From: Firmicutes bacterium UBA7510 | GTDB lineage: Bacteria > Bacillota > Clostridia > Tissierellales > Sedimentibacteraceae | Length of the DNA: 18,997 nt | Assembly (NCBI GenBank): GCA_002479485.1 | Contig: DLNM01000065.1 | Span: 1 to 18,997 of the forward strand | Reading direction: 5' to 3' | In this document: positions 8,200 to 16,259 of the stretch, in pieces | Layout of the letters: every line of letters begins with the position of its first letter | Numbering within the stretch: position 1 is the first letter of the stretch | Notes under the pieces: generated by a model | Told to the model about the DNA's origin: nothing | The model's input: the letters and a program-made list of their open reading frames with translations, nothing else | The model's database searches: none | Made by a program: the position numbers and the translations under genes

Positions 8200-8715
8200 A
8201 TGAAGATAGAAAAAATTGAAACATCAAAATTATATTTAAGAGGATTTGAAAAAGAAGATGCAAGATTTGCAATAAGTATTTGGAATGATCCTGAAATGGG
8301 CGAATATCTTTCAGATGAAGCTATGGATGAAATCGATGAGGAATATATGAAAGAGATAAAAGAATTAGGAGATGATGAAATTTGTTGCTATTTAATATCT
8401 GAATTAAAAGATACTCATGAGAGAATTGGAACTTGTAGTTTTATTCCTAGCAAAGATGGAGAAATTTATGATATTGCTTATTGTGTGCATAGAGACTATT
8501 GGAGAAATGGTTATGCGACAGAAATGGCAAAAGGAATGATTGACTATGCGAAGAAACAGGGAGCTAAAAAAATAACTGTTGTTGTAAATAACAAGAATGT
8601 AGCTTCTAATAAAATCGTTAGAAATCTTGGATTTGAAGTAGTAGGCGAAAACTCTTATAAAAAGAAAGGCACAGATATAGTCTTTTCGGATTATAAATAT
8701 AAACTGAATTTGTAA
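8200..8715 (+). CDS. GNAT N-acetyltransferase, RimJ/RimL-like
   Basis: A 171-residue acetyltransferase of the RimJ/RimL-like (Acetyltransf_3) type, transferring acetyl from acetyl-CoA to an amine on a protein end or small molecule. The N-terminus KIETSKLYLRGFEKEDA is the typical opening of this type. Motif A is at about 96-109 (VHRDYWRNGYATEM), with the R-N-G-Y-A pyrophosphate loop. Motif B is at about 133-146 (NVASNKIVRNLGFE). The start ATG 8200 follows ACGGAGAAG. It is the single gene of cassette 10, after a 139-nt leader that contains the conserved block at 8076-8098. The substrate cannot be deduced. Roles range from amino-sugar or polyamine modification to detoxification. Confidence 0.92.
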   Translation: MKIEKIETSKLYLRGFEKEDARFAISIWNDPEMGEYLSDEAMDEIDEEYMKEIKELGDDEICCYLISELKDTHERIGTCSFIPSKDGEIYDIAYCVHRDYWRNGYATEMAKGMIDYAKKQGAKKITVVVNNKNVASNKIVRNLGFEVVGENSYKKKGTDIVFSDYKYKLNL

Positions 8716-8883
8716 AGTTGTATTAATTTCAGTTTCATTGAGTTATTTAGGTATAACACTAATATATATTATATATTTTATTCAGTAATTAGTTATTAAA
8801 AAAATATAAGTATAAATAAAAAATGATTATAAATTTTTATAATAAACATATTTGCAAGTCGTAGAAAATGATATTTCTCCAAC

Positions 8884-9029
8884 AGCTAACAATATGTTCA
8901 CGTAAAGGTCTTAGAAGTAGCGTCAAGATGGAAAGTCAGACGACATCACTTCACCGGGTGTGACCACCACCAAGGCGGTCTAGCTCTTACTGTCCGGTTC
9001 AGCGACTCGTGAACACCGAGACGTTAGCT
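8884..9029 (+). repeat. attC-like site 11
   Basis: R'' AGCTAAC 8884-8890, R' GTTAGCT 9023-9029, 146 nt. The 3' arm reads AGCGACTCGTGAAC, missing the GT present in other copies (AGCGACGTCGTGAAC). The flank ATGATATTTCT pairs with AGAAATATCAT after site 10. Between 8716 and 8883 I see only AT-rich sequence, and the leader to 9154 holds no gene. Confidence 0.88.
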
Positions 9030-9154
9030 GAAAGAATTATTTAATTTCAGAGTATATATTTAGGGTTAGATTTAACATAATTTAGATTTTTTAAAATAGA
9101 TATTAAGTTAATATATATTATTTATATAACAGGAATAACAGAAAGGATTTCAAA

Positions 9155-9586
9155 ATGTATATTAGAAGTATTGAAAAAGAAGATTTGGATCGACTGGTAA
9201 CTTTCTATGTTGACTATTTTAACACTGAGGGTGACAATTGGACATATGAAATAGCATATAAGCGTCTCCATCAGATGTGGAATATCGATGACCGTATTAA
9301 TCTGATTGCAGAGCAGGACAATATGATATGCGGTTTTTTAATGGGGTATCTTGAATGGTTTGATGATGGGCCGTATTTTCATATCTCTGAAATATTGGTT
9401 AATAGGAATTACCAGAATAAAAAAGTAGGAAGAACATTAATGCTTGAAGCAGAAAAAATAGCAAAAGATGCGGGAGCTACAGTTGCTACACTTGAAACAC
9501 TGACCGATGTTATGCACGAACATTTTTACGGAAAACTTGGCTATTCTTCAAAAGAAAACTTTGCATTCAAAATGAAGAGAGTATAG
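9155..9586 (+). CDS. GNAT N-acetyltransferase
   Basis: A 143-residue single-domain GNAT protein. It opens MYIRSIEKEDLDRL, a usual start for Acetyltransf_1 members. Motif A is at about 78-97 (SEILVNRNYQNKKVGRTLM), with the Q-x-x-x-V-G acetyl-CoA loop in a somewhat relaxed form. The end HFYGKLGYS (about 123-131) is motif B, with the Tyr that often acts as the general acid. The start ATG 9155 has GAAAGG upstream. It is the single gene of cassette 11. Its codons are less AT-biased than those of most neighbours, which suggests a different source. Acetyl-CoA use is well supported, while the acceptor substrate is unknown. Confidence 0.9.
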   Translation: MYIRSIEKEDLDRLVTFYVDYFNTEGDNWTYEIAYKRLHQMWNIDDRINLIAEQDNMICGFLMGYLEWFDDGPYFHISEILVNRNYQNKKVGRTLMLEAEKIAKDAGATVATLETLTDVMHEHFYGKLGYSSKENFAFKMKRV

Positions 9587-9701
9587 AGTGATATAACTTT
9601 ATTTTGGAGTTTATGAGTACAATATGAAGTGTTTTTAATATTTAATTATTTATATTAACTATAAAAATTAATGAAAGTCAAGTAGCTTATATAGTTCCAA
9701 C

Positions 9702-9848
9702 AGCTAACAATATGTTCACGCTTCGGGTCTTAGTGGGAACGTCGATAGGGCAGTCAGACCACATCACTTCACCGAGTGTTACCACCGCCAAGACGGTCTA
9801 GTTAATTATGTCCGGTTCAGTGACGTCATGAACACAGAGACGTTAAGT
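9702..9848 (+). repeat. attC-like site 12
   Basis: R'' AGCTAAC 9702-9708, R' GTTAAGT 9842-9848, 147 nt. The tip reads GAGTGTTACCACC, so the usual apical hairpin is weakened. The gene downstream begins only 44 nt after R' and the leader block is missing. Confidence 0.88.
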
Positions 9849-9892
9849 GACATACCAAATTAGTTAGATTAGCTTATTATAGAGGAGAAAAA

Positions 9893-10810
9893 ATGAAAGT
9901 TTTTATATCATATTCAAACAAAGATAGAGATATTGCTAGATTGTTATCAAGTTCATTAATAGAAAATAACTTCGATGTATTTTTTGATGACTATATTCTT
10001 GCAGGAAGCAACTTATATAGTGAGATTAGCAAGAATTTACTTAAAGCAGATGCTGTTATTATACTACTTTCTAAGAATTCAGAAGATAGTATATGGATAA
10101 AACATGAAATGTTAAATGCGTATTCTAATTTAGAAAAAAAGAAATCATCTATATTTATTCCTATTATTTTGGATGATGATGTAGTAGTGCCTAATTTTAT
10201 AAGAGATATTCTATATATTAGAGTAATAAATAATAATATATCAGTAGCTATAGGACAAGTTTTATCAGCATTAAAACTTCACGAACATAAATTAATAGAG
10301 CAAAAAGAGGAAAAGAGAAAAGTAGAAGAAAAAGTTAAGATAAGTCTATCAGAATACATTACAGAAGTATTTCAAGTGCTTAAAATGGGTGAAAAACGAA
10401 ATAAGTATTTTGCTATTATCTTATATGCTTTATCAATATTTACATTAATCATATCAACTGGATTTTTATTTGATAGTGATACTACAATTTCTACTGAAAA
10501 TTTTGTATTGGTAGGTACATTTTTTTTAAAGAAAATTGCTATTACAACATTATTAGTTGCTTTGGCAAGATTGTTTTTTATTTTAGGTAAATCTTTTATG
10601 GTTGAGTCAATTAGAAACTCGGATAGAAGACATGCAATTTCATTTGGAAAATTCTTTTTAGATGCATTTGGTGAAGAAGCAACAAGAGATGAAATAATAA
10701 ATGCTTTTAGTGCATGGAATATTGATGGTGGTTCATCATTTAGATCTCAGTCAACTGAAGAATTTGATCCAAAAATTATTGAGTTACTAAAGTTTATAAA
10801 AAAAGAATAG
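9893..10810 (+). CDS. TIR-domain protein with two membrane helices
   Basis: A 305-residue TIR protein. Residues 1 to about 125 are the TIR domain, opening MKVFISYSNKDRDIA, then FDVFFDDYILAGSN, and VIILLSKNSEDSIWIKHEM, in which Glu72 sits at the position of the catalytic glutamate of TIR NAD+ hydrolases. A charged helix (about 130-150) links to two hydrophobic segments, about 172-193 and 204-231. The C-terminal domain (about 245-305) has FGKFFLDAFGEE and AFSAWNIDGGSSF. Bacterial TIR proteins often kill phage-infected cells by NAD+ depletion or bind nucleotide signals. A defence role here is inference, because no partner gene is present in the cassette. The start ATG 9893 follows AGAGGAG. The leader is short and lacks the block seen in other cassettes. 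Confidence 0.88.
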   Translation: MKVFISYSNKDRDIARLLSSSLIENNFDVFFDDYILAGSNLYSEISKNLLKADAVIILLSKNSEDSIWIKHEMLNAYSNLEKKKSSIFIPIILDDDVVVPNFIRDILYIRVINNNISVAIGQVLSALKLHEHKLIEQKEEKRKVEEKVKISLSEYITEVFQVLKMGEKRNKYFAIILYALSIFTLIISTGFLFDSDTTISTENFVLVGTFFLKKIAITTLLVALARLFFILGKSFMVESIRNSDRRHAISFGKFFLDAFGEEATRDEIINAFSAWNIDGGSSFRSQSTEEFDPKIIELLKFIKKE

Positions 10811-10845
10811 TTTACAAATATATAGTAACTTAAACTTAATACGTC

Positions 10846-10992
10846 ACTTAACAACATGTTCACGCAAGGGTCTTTGTGGGAACGTTCAATGGGCAAGTCA
10901 GACCACATCAGTTCACCGGGTGTGACCACCGCCAGGACGGTCTAGCTATTGTTGTCCGGTTCAGCGACGTCGTGAACACAGAGGCGTTAGAC
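10846..10992 (+). repeat. attC-like site 13
   Basis: R'' ACTTAAC 10846-10852, R' GTTAGAC 10986-10992, 147 nt. TACGTCACTTAAC before the core pairs with the start of cassette 12 (GTTAAGTGACATA). The conserved AGTCAAGTAGCTTA flank is missing on the upstream side. Confidence 0.88.
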
Positions 10993-11087
10993 GACGTAAT
11001 TATTATTTTTTGAGAAAAAATTATTAACATATTTGAAAATACTGTTTTAAGTAAGTAAATACTAATATGGCAAAAAAAGGAGCTAAC

Positions 11088-12011
11088 ATGAATACAAATG
11101 AAATAAAAAATTTAAGCGAAGAGATTAATATTGGAGATAATATAAAATTAATTTATCAAAAGCCAGAAATATTTTCTAAATATCATGTTATTTATCATGG
11201 TCAAAAATTTGGGAATTATTATTTTAGAAGTTCACCAAACACACTATTAGAAAAAGCTGAATATATGGATTGTGGTTATTTTATTATTAAAGATGATAGT
11301 GTTATTGGTGGAGTTTTCTTGAAGCCAAACTATATGTCTGATTTATTTATTGTGCCACCCTTTAATGATTACGAAAATATAGCGGATAAGATATTAAATT
11401 ACTTGAAAGCAATATCAAGGACTAACGAAAATATATTCCTTCAGGAAATATTAGAACCTTATGTACCTTTTTTTGTAAGCAAAGGTTATACAATATATGA
11501 AGATGGTTATTGGATGATTAGACCTACTGAAGCAATGAATGCGGTTTTACCAGACAATTACGAATCAAGGTGTATAATTGAAGAGTATAAAAATGAGATT
11601 GCAGATGTAATAATGTCAGCATACAATGCCAATCCATGCTTTAAATTTGTTGATAGTAAAGAAAACTATATAAAACATGTTGAAAGATTCATTAATGATA
11701 GCAAAGACAACGAAGTGATCTATAACAGTTCAAGAATAGTTGTTCATAAAGATACAAATGAGATAATTGGCACATGCTTACATATGGAGTTTGAAGGATT
11801 TCCATTGATTATGAGCTTTGCTGTAAAACCTGATCACCAAGGTATGGGTATTGGAGGTTATTTGATAAGACACTCAATTAACTATACAAGTAATGCATAT
11901 TCTGCTACCAGATTATTTGTTTTCAATAATAACGCAGCTATAGATGTTTATGAACATATTGGTTTCATCAAAAATAAAACACTAAATGATATGCAATTAT
12001 TTAATGAATAG
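11088..12011 (+). CDS. Two-part GNAT acetyltransferase
   Basis: A 307-residue protein whose C-terminal half is a clear GNAT domain. I start it at ATG 11088, which has AAAGGAG at 11076-11082. The earlier ATG at 11067 in the same frame overlaps that site. Motif A is at about 246-260 (VKPDHQGMGIGGYLI), with the Q-G-M-G-I-G acetyl-CoA loop. Motif B follows at about 279-293 (FNNNAAIDVYEHIGF). The N-terminal half (about 1-150) carries VIYHGQKFGNYYF and KDDSVIGGVFLKP, which resembles a degenerate GNAT-like domain without a binding loop, so the protein may be a tandem GNAT. It is the single gene of cassette 13. The substrate is unknown. Confidence 0.9.
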   Translation: MNTNEIKNLSEEINIGDNIKLIYQKPEIFSKYHVIYHGQKFGNYYFRSSPNTLLEKAEYMDCGYFIIKDDSVIGGVFLKPNYMSDLFIVPPFNDYENIADKILNYLKAISRTNENIFLQEILEPYVPFFVSKGYTIYEDGYWMIRPTEAMNAVLPDNYESRCIIEEYKNEIADVIMSAYNANPCFKFVDSKENYIKHVERFINDSKDNEVIYNSSRIVVHKDTNEIIGTCLHMEFEGFPLIMSFAVKPDHQGMGIGGYLIRHSINYTSNAYSATRLFVFNNNAAIDVYEHIGFIKNKTLNDMQLFNE

Positions 12012-12045
12012 ATTTAAGAAACATTATTAAGTCACAAGTTACATC

Positions 12046-12192
12046 GTCTAACAACATGTTCACGCAAGGTTCTTAGAGGGAACGTTCAAGGAAGCAAGTC
12101 AGACCACAAAACTTCACCGGGTGTGACCACCGCCAAGATGGAAAGTCAGGTATGTCCGGTTCAGTGATGTCGTGAACACAGAGACGTTAGGT
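12046..12192 (+). repeat. attC-like site 14
   Basis: R'' GTCTAAC 12046-12052, R' GTTAGGT 12186-12192, 147 nt. The flank TTACATCGTCTAAC pairs with the start of cassette 13 (GTTAGACGACGTAA). It begins only about 35 nt after the gene ends. Confidence 0.9.
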
Positions 12193-12301
12193 GAAAGAAT
12201 AGTATAATTTCAGAGTAAAGTTTTGGGGTTTAATTAAATGTAGTTAATATTACTAAAGTAGCTTTAAAAATAAAAAATATTTTATATTAGGAGGGTTGTA
12301 T

Positions 12302-13033
12302 ATGACGGAACTTGAAAAAATAAGCCTTGAAACAGTTAAATTCATGCGTGGCAAATATTGTCTTGACGAAGTTGGTGATGGTAATGATGAGCTTAAGTTT
12401 AAACAAAGTAAAAAAACGATTCTAACTATTTATATTCACAAAGATAAGTTTGTTTTTTTAGTGATTTTTGGAAAAAAAGAACGAGAGAAATTTGAAAGTA
12501 TTAAAAGTGAGTTTTCACAGTATATACAGGATTATTATGATAACTCAAAAACCTATCATGATGGTAAATGGATGTTTATTGATGTAACATCCCTTGAAGT
12601 TTTTGAAGAAATTAAAAAGTTGATATTAATAAAGAAAAAGCCAAATCGGAAACCATTACCAAAAGAAAATGCAATTTATTCAAAATGTGGACATCGTTGC
12701 GACCTTTGTATTCATTATGCAGATATGAGCGATGATTTTAGATCAATGATTGAGTTACATTTAAATAATGTTTACGGTAGTGGCTGGAGTGCCCGTTGCC
12801 CAGGTTGTGGATTACAAGAAGTGGGCAAAGCGCATCCTTGTATGGGTGGAGATTGGTGCGAAGAATTAAAATGTGCCGCTGAAAAAGGACTTTTCGCCTG
12901 CGTTGAATGTGAGAAATATCCTTGTGATAAAGCCACTGCGGGATATAAAGGTTTAGAACCTAGAAATATATCAGCAGATGATGTTACTTGGGCGATTTTA
13001 CCTTATGTGCCATATCAATATGAGAATAGATGA
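12302..13033 (+). CDS. DUF3788-DUF3795 fusion, cysteine-rich
   Basis: A 243-residue protein with two parts. Residues 1 to about 115 match what I recall of DUF3788: TILTIYIHKDKFVFLVIFGKKEREKFE, then TYHDGKWMFIDV and EEIKKLILIKKKP. Residues about 125-215 match DUF3795: CGHRCDLC (Cys129, 133, 136), CPGCG (166, 169), further Cys at 180, 186 and 191, and CVECEKYPC (200, 203, 208). These cysteines probably bind zinc or an iron-sulphur cluster. Neither domain has a firm function. The start ATG 12302 follows GGAGGG at 12290-12295, while an in-frame TTG at 12296 overlaps the ribosome site. It is the single gene of cassette 14. Fusion of the two domains suggests they work together, with the first as a ligand-binding part. 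Confidence 0.85.
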   Translation: MTELEKISLETVKFMRGKYCLDEVGDGNDELKFKQSKKTILTIYIHKDKFVFLVIFGKKEREKFESIKSEFSQYIQDYYDNSKTYHDGKWMFIDVTSLEVFEEIKKLILIKKKPNRKPLPKENAIYSKCGHRCDLCIHYADMSDDFRSMIELHLNNVYGSGWSARCPGCGLQEVGKAHPCMGGDWCEELKCAAEKGLFACVECEKYPCDKATAGYKGLEPRNISADDVTWAILPYVPYQYENR

Positions 13034-13138
13034 TAAATCGAATGAATATAACATGTAATTTTTAAGAAATTAAAAGAATAGCAATTATTAATAAAATTAT
13101 ATAATTAGAGTCAGTCAAGTAGCTTATACCATTCCAAC

Positions 13139-13284
13139 ACCTAACAACATGTTCGCGCTTCGGGTCTTAGAGGGAACGTTTATGGGGCAAGTCACCACAT
13201 CACTTCACCGGGTGTGACCACCACCAAGGCGGTCTAGCTCTTACTGTCTGGTTCAGCGACGTCGTGAACACCGAGACGTTATGT
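13139..13284 (+). repeat. attC-like site 15
   Basis: R'' ACCTAAC 13139-13145, R' GTTATGT 13278-13284, 146 nt. The L'' box is TGTTCGCG. CAAGTCACCACATCA lacks the AGA of CAAGTCAGACCACATCA. The flank TTATACCATTC pairs with the start of cassette 14 (GAATAGTATAA). The AGTCAAGTAGCTTA flank is present. Confidence 0.9.
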
Positions 13285-13403
13285 GAAAGAATGGTATAAT
13301 TTCAGAGTAAATTTTTTAGGGTCAAAACGAATGTAATTTAATTATTTAATTAGCATTTGAAAAATAAAAATTATTTATATTTTATATAGTTAAAGGAGAA
13401 AAA

Positions 13404-14009
13404 ATGAATAAATTTGAGCATCGCTCTCGAGATAGTTATAACAAAAAAGCCGATGATTATGAAAATACAGCTGATGGGAGATTTACTGTTAAATTTAAGC
13501 AGGCTCTTGTTAGCTTAATTGATGTAAGTAACGAAACTGTTTTGCTTGACATTGCTTGTGGAAATGGCAGATTGCTAAACAATTTCTCTAAAAAGGCAAC
13601 CATCAAAGGTTTGGGCATAGATATTTCTGAAAAAATGATAGAGCAAGCAAAAATACTAAACCCTGACATGGAGTTTCAATTGGGTAGTTGCGAAAAGTTG
13701 CCATTTGCTGATAGCTATTGTGACATTGCTACGGTATGCGCATCTTTTCACCATTTTCCAAACGTTAACGCATTTGCACGTGAAGCGAGCAGAGTGGTCA
13801 AGAAGGGCGGTATACTTTATATTGCAGAGATATACTTGCCATCATTTTTAAGAAATATTTGTAATCCATTTATTAAGTTTTCCAAGGCAGGAGATGTTAG
13901 ATTTTATTCTCCTAACGAAATAGTAGAATTGTTTGAGTGTAACGGTTTTGATAAAACAAATATTATTATAGATGGAAATATACAAATTGTTGTGCTGCAA
14001 AGATTATGA
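13404..14009 (+). CDS. Class I SAM-dependent methyltransferase
   Basis: A 201-residue methyltransferase of the Methyltransf_11/UbiE-like class. Motif I VLLDIACGNGRLL at about 46-58 is the S-adenosylmethionine loop. The acidic end of strand 2 is GLGIDISEKMIEQA, with Asp73. Motif II/III is SCEKLPFADSYCDIATVCASFHHF (about 95-118), and the VKKGGILYIAE strand follows at about 132-142. A conserved end FYSPNEIVELFECNGF is also typical. It likely methylates a small molecule, with no visible substrate clue. The start ATG 13404 has AAAGGAG upstream. It is the single gene of cassette 15, with the leader block at 13300-13323. Confidence 0.92.
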   Translation: MNKFEHRSRDSYNKKADDYENTADGRFTVKFKQALVSLIDVSNETVLLDIACGNGRLLNNFSKKATIKGLGIDISEKMIEQAKILNPDMEFQLGSCEKLPFADSYCDIATVCASFHHFPNVNAFAREASRVVKKGGILYIAEIYLPSFLRNICNPFIKFSKAGDVRFYSPNEIVELFECNGFDKTNIIIDGNIQIVVLQRL

Positions 14010-14106
14010 ACATAATATGAAGTCTTTAAGTAATTAAAAATTATTTGCATTTAAATATAAATAAAATTAACATTAGCGTTAGTCAAGGTGCTTATACCAT
14101 TCAAAC

Positions 14107-14254
14107 ACATAACAACATGTTCACGCAAGGGTCTTAGGGGGAACGTTCAAGAGGGCGAGTCAGACCACATCACTTCACCGGGTGTGACCACCGCCAAGAC
14201 GGTCTAGCTCTTACTGTCCGGTTCAGCGACGTCGTGAACACCGAGACGTTATGT
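14107..14254 (+). repeat. attC-like site 16
   Basis: R'' ACATAAC 14107-14113, R' GTTATGT 14248-14254, 148 nt. The flank TTATACCATTC pairs with the start of cassette 15 (GAATGGTATAA). Site and leader fill the gap 14010-14338. Confidence 0.9.
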
Positions 14255-14338
14255 GAAAAGCTAATGTAATGTCAGAGTGTATTTTTTGGGACGAAATAAA
14301 TATAAGGAGTATTTATATTTTATGGAGGAAGAAATTTG

Positions 14339-15262
14339 ATGAAAAAAATATCATTTGATGAGTTTTTGAGATTAAGAAAACTGATTCATCGTAACGCAAG
14401 ACCGCTTGACTATACAATGTGGAAATATCTTTTCGAAAACGGTAGCGGCGACGATTTTCTTAGGGTTTTGTCCAGTTACCAAAATGAGGATGGCGGTTTT
14501 GGGTACAATATTGAGTGCAATAACTGGAACCCAAATTCATCCCCCTACACAATATGTATAGCGTTGGATTATCTAGATATTGTGGATGATTCAGTCAGCA
14601 GCATAAAGGATTCTATCATTTCGGGAATAATAAAGTACCTTGAGTCCGGTGCGTATATGTTTGAGTCCGGATGGGTAGGTATGCACGGTGTTCCCAGCAA
14701 CAATGATTATGCGCATATGCCATGGTTTCATTTCGATCCAGAGAAAGCCGCAGAAGCTGATATCGGAGTAACCAAACGCCTTTTGGACTTTGTTCTCAAA
14801 TATGCAGACGAAGGAAGTGATATTTACAATAAGGTAGTGGATTTGAAAGATAAGTATAAAGAATGTGAACAGGTACTTCTTGACGGTTATCCCGATTATG
14901 ACCCGGTATCATTGAACATTAAGGCTTTTGACCCTGCGACATGGCCGTCCTGGCTGCCGCTGCCGGTTTATTTTATTGGTTCGCCAAAAAGCAGTTATTA
15001 TGCAGAGTGTACGCATGCCGTTGACATGAATCTGGATACGATTGTTGACGTATTACTGAATACATATGAGCTTCAGTTTGCCTCTGCGGAAGATCTGGAC
15101 GCATACGAGCAAAGCACCCCTCATCCGGATGGTAAACGGTGGTGTGTCGCCGAACAAACAATTGGGAATTATTATTGGGGTACTCATTTTATTACTCGTG
15201 ATTTGAATATACTGAGAAAATTTGACAGATTGGATTTTCATCTACCTATTCACGCAAAATGA
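14339..15262 (+). CDS. Squalene-cyclase/prenyltransferase-fold-like protein
   Basis: A 307-residue soluble protein. The segment LSSYQNEDGGFGYNIECNNW (about 44-63) is a QW-type repeat (Q-N-x-D-G-G-F/W-G) as found in alpha/alpha-toroid proteins such as squalene cyclases and prenyltransferases. Later repeats are faint (SGWVGMHGVPS, GKRWCVAEQ). The usual cyclase DxDD acid motif is not obvious, so enzymatic cyclisation is unlikely to be readable. It may be a toroid used for binding. I start at ATG 14339, ten bases after GGAGG at 14324-14328; TTG 14336 is a possible alternative. The gene is visibly richer in G and C, with codons such as CCG, GGC and CTG, unlike its AT-rich neighbours, which points to transfer from another host. 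It is the gene of cassette 16. Confidence 0.75.
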   Translation: MKKISFDEFLRLRKLIHRNARPLDYTMWKYLFENGSGDDFLRVLSSYQNEDGGFGYNIECNNWNPNSSPYTICIALDYLDIVDDSVSSIKDSIISGIIKYLESGAYMFESGWVGMHGVPSNNDYAHMPWFHFDPEKAAEADIGVTKRLLDFVLKYADEGSDIYNKVVDLKDKYKECEQVLLDGYPDYDPVSLNIKAFDPATWPSWLPLPVYFIGSPKSSYYAECTHAVDMNLDTIVDVLLNTYELQFASAEDLDAYEQSTPHPDGKRWCVAEQTIGNYYWGTHFITRDLNILRKFDRLDFHLPIHAK

Positions 15263-15337
15263 GCATAATGTGAGGTTGTTGAAATCATTAGTAATGAAGA
15301 TTATTATAGATAGTCAAGTAGCTTACATTAGCTCTAC

Positions 15338-15434
15338 ACATAACAATATGTTCACGCTTCGGGTCTTTGGGGAACGTCAGCGAGTAGGAATGTCAAGGAA
15401 GAAAGTCACGCAGAGGGCAAGTCAGACCACATCA
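15338..15434 (+). repeat. attC-like site 17, 3' half lost (long subtype)
   Basis: R'' ACATAAC 15338-15344 and the long-subtype 5' arm (GTCAGCGAGTAGGAATGTCA) are intact up to CAGACCACATCA. The match to the family then stops. No L' or R' boxes follow. The flank TTACATTAGC pairs with GCTAATGTAA after site 16. The site cannot fold and should not be recombined. Confidence 0.85.
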
Positions 15435-15450
15435 TTAAAATATATATTAA

Positions 15451-15651
15451 ATTAGTAATCCTGAATTTGGCAATTCGCAATGTCCATGGAATGTGACAGA
15501 AAATACAAATGAGCATAGATGCGCTGTAAAAGATACATCGATATGCAAATTCTTCTGTGGAATTCAGTTTTTGGACAGTGTGTTATGTAGTTATCCAAAT
15601 GAAAATTTAAATGTATTAAGTCCTGAAGAAATAGATAGGGAAATGAAATAA
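15451..15651 (+). pseudogene. Remnant of a small cysteine-rich protein gene
   Basis: The frame is open from 15451, just after an in-frame TAA at 15448-15450, and ends at TAA 15649-15651. It has no start codon or ribosome site. The predicted fragment has six cysteines (GNSQCPWN, HRCAVKD, SICKFFCG, DSVLCSYP) and a well-formed acidic tail LSPEEIDREMK. This resembles the C-terminal part of a real small metal-binding or disulphide protein. It directly follows the broken attC 17, so one deletion removed both the 3' half of the site and the 5' end of the gene. I do not recognise the family. Confidence 0.6.
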
Positions 15652-15722
15652 TAAATTCTTTAATAGAATATAATGACTAGTAAAGTATAGAATTTGATTA
15701 TGAGGATGGTCGAGATAACTGT

Positions 15723-15785
15723 ATATAATAACATGTTCACGCAAGGGTCTTAGAGGGAATATTGATAGGGCAAGCCACTTCGGGT
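15723..15785 (+). repeat. attC-like site 18, 3' half lost
   Basis: ATATAATAACATGTTCACGC with the CGCAAGGGTC arm and GATAGGGCAAG match the family. The pattern then dissolves at CCACTTCGGG. The R'' box ends AAT instead of AAC. The site is a 5' remnant, like site 17. Confidence 0.75.
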
Positions 15786-15895
15786 ATAAATGGTTATCAG
15801 CGGATTGGAGAATTACAAATATAAGCGCAAGACGGTTTTGGAATACAAAATGTGGATTTAATATAACAAAATATAGAATGATAAGGAACAATTGA
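15785..15895 (+). pseudogene. C-terminal remnant of a GNAT acetyltransferase gene
   Basis: The frame from 15785 to TGA 15893-15895 reads YKWLSADW, then TNISARRFWNTKCGF and TKYRMIRNN. The N-x-x-A-R-R-F-W-x-x-x-G-F pattern is motif B of GNAT acetyltransferases, followed by their usual last strand. The start, motif A and the rest of the domain are missing. The fragment directly follows the truncated attC 18, the same arrangement as at site 17. From 15896 to 15985 I see only AT-rich sequence. Confidence 0.6.
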
Positions 15896-15984
15896 TTCTG
15901 ATATTTCTTCGACAAAATTTAAGTAGAGTTGATTCATTATTTATTAGGTTTTATTCGCTACAAAGAATTGTATCATAAGTAGTG

Positions 15985-16098
15985 CAAGCGTCGACGGGGT
16001 AAGTTAGACCACATCACTTCACCGGTTGTGACCACCGCCAAGACGGTCTAGCTCTTGCTGTCCGGTTCAGCGACGTCGTGAACACAGAGACGTTATAT
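15985..16098 (+). repeat. attC-like site 19, 5' part lost
   Basis: The match begins around GCGTCGACGGGGTAAGTTAGACC and continues to CGTGAACA and R' GTTATAT at 16092-16098. The R'' and L'' boxes are missing. The leader after it resembles that of cassette 9 (GTTATATAAC ... CAGAGCAATTTT), so it begins the second Nudix cassette. Confidence 0.82.
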
Positions 16099-16187
16099 AA
16101 CATTGTATATTCATTTCAGAGCAATTTTATTGGGTCTTATAATAGTTTGCTAAACGGCAAAATAAATATAAAGGGATGTCATTAGAT

Positions 16188-16259
16188 ATGAAATGTCCAT
16201 ATTGTAACAAAGAAATGGAAAGTGGTTATTTGGAAGTAACTTTAATATTAGAAAATTAA
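16188..16259 (+). pseudogene. N-terminal fragment of a zinc-ribbon protein gene (DUF6487-like)
   Basis: A 23-codon frame starts at ATG 16188 with AAGGGATG a little upstream. It begins MKCPYCNKEMESGYL, the opening of small C-P-Y-C zinc-ribbon proteins of the DUF6487 type as I recall them. It changes to an unrelated tail and stops at 16257-16259. A complete zinc ribbon would need a second pair of cysteines, so this is a truncated gene fused to the leader of the Nudix copy. A second gene inside one cassette is otherwise not seen in this array. Confidence 0.55.

Noticed and set aside
15222..15455. 77-codon open frame on the + strand
   Set aside because: It overlaps the end of the cassette 16 gene and the broken site 17, with no ribosome site.
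15616..15915. 99-codon open frame on the - strand
   Set aside because: It crosses the broken site 18 and the antisense of the GNAT remnant. Its composition is that of translated AT-rich DNA.
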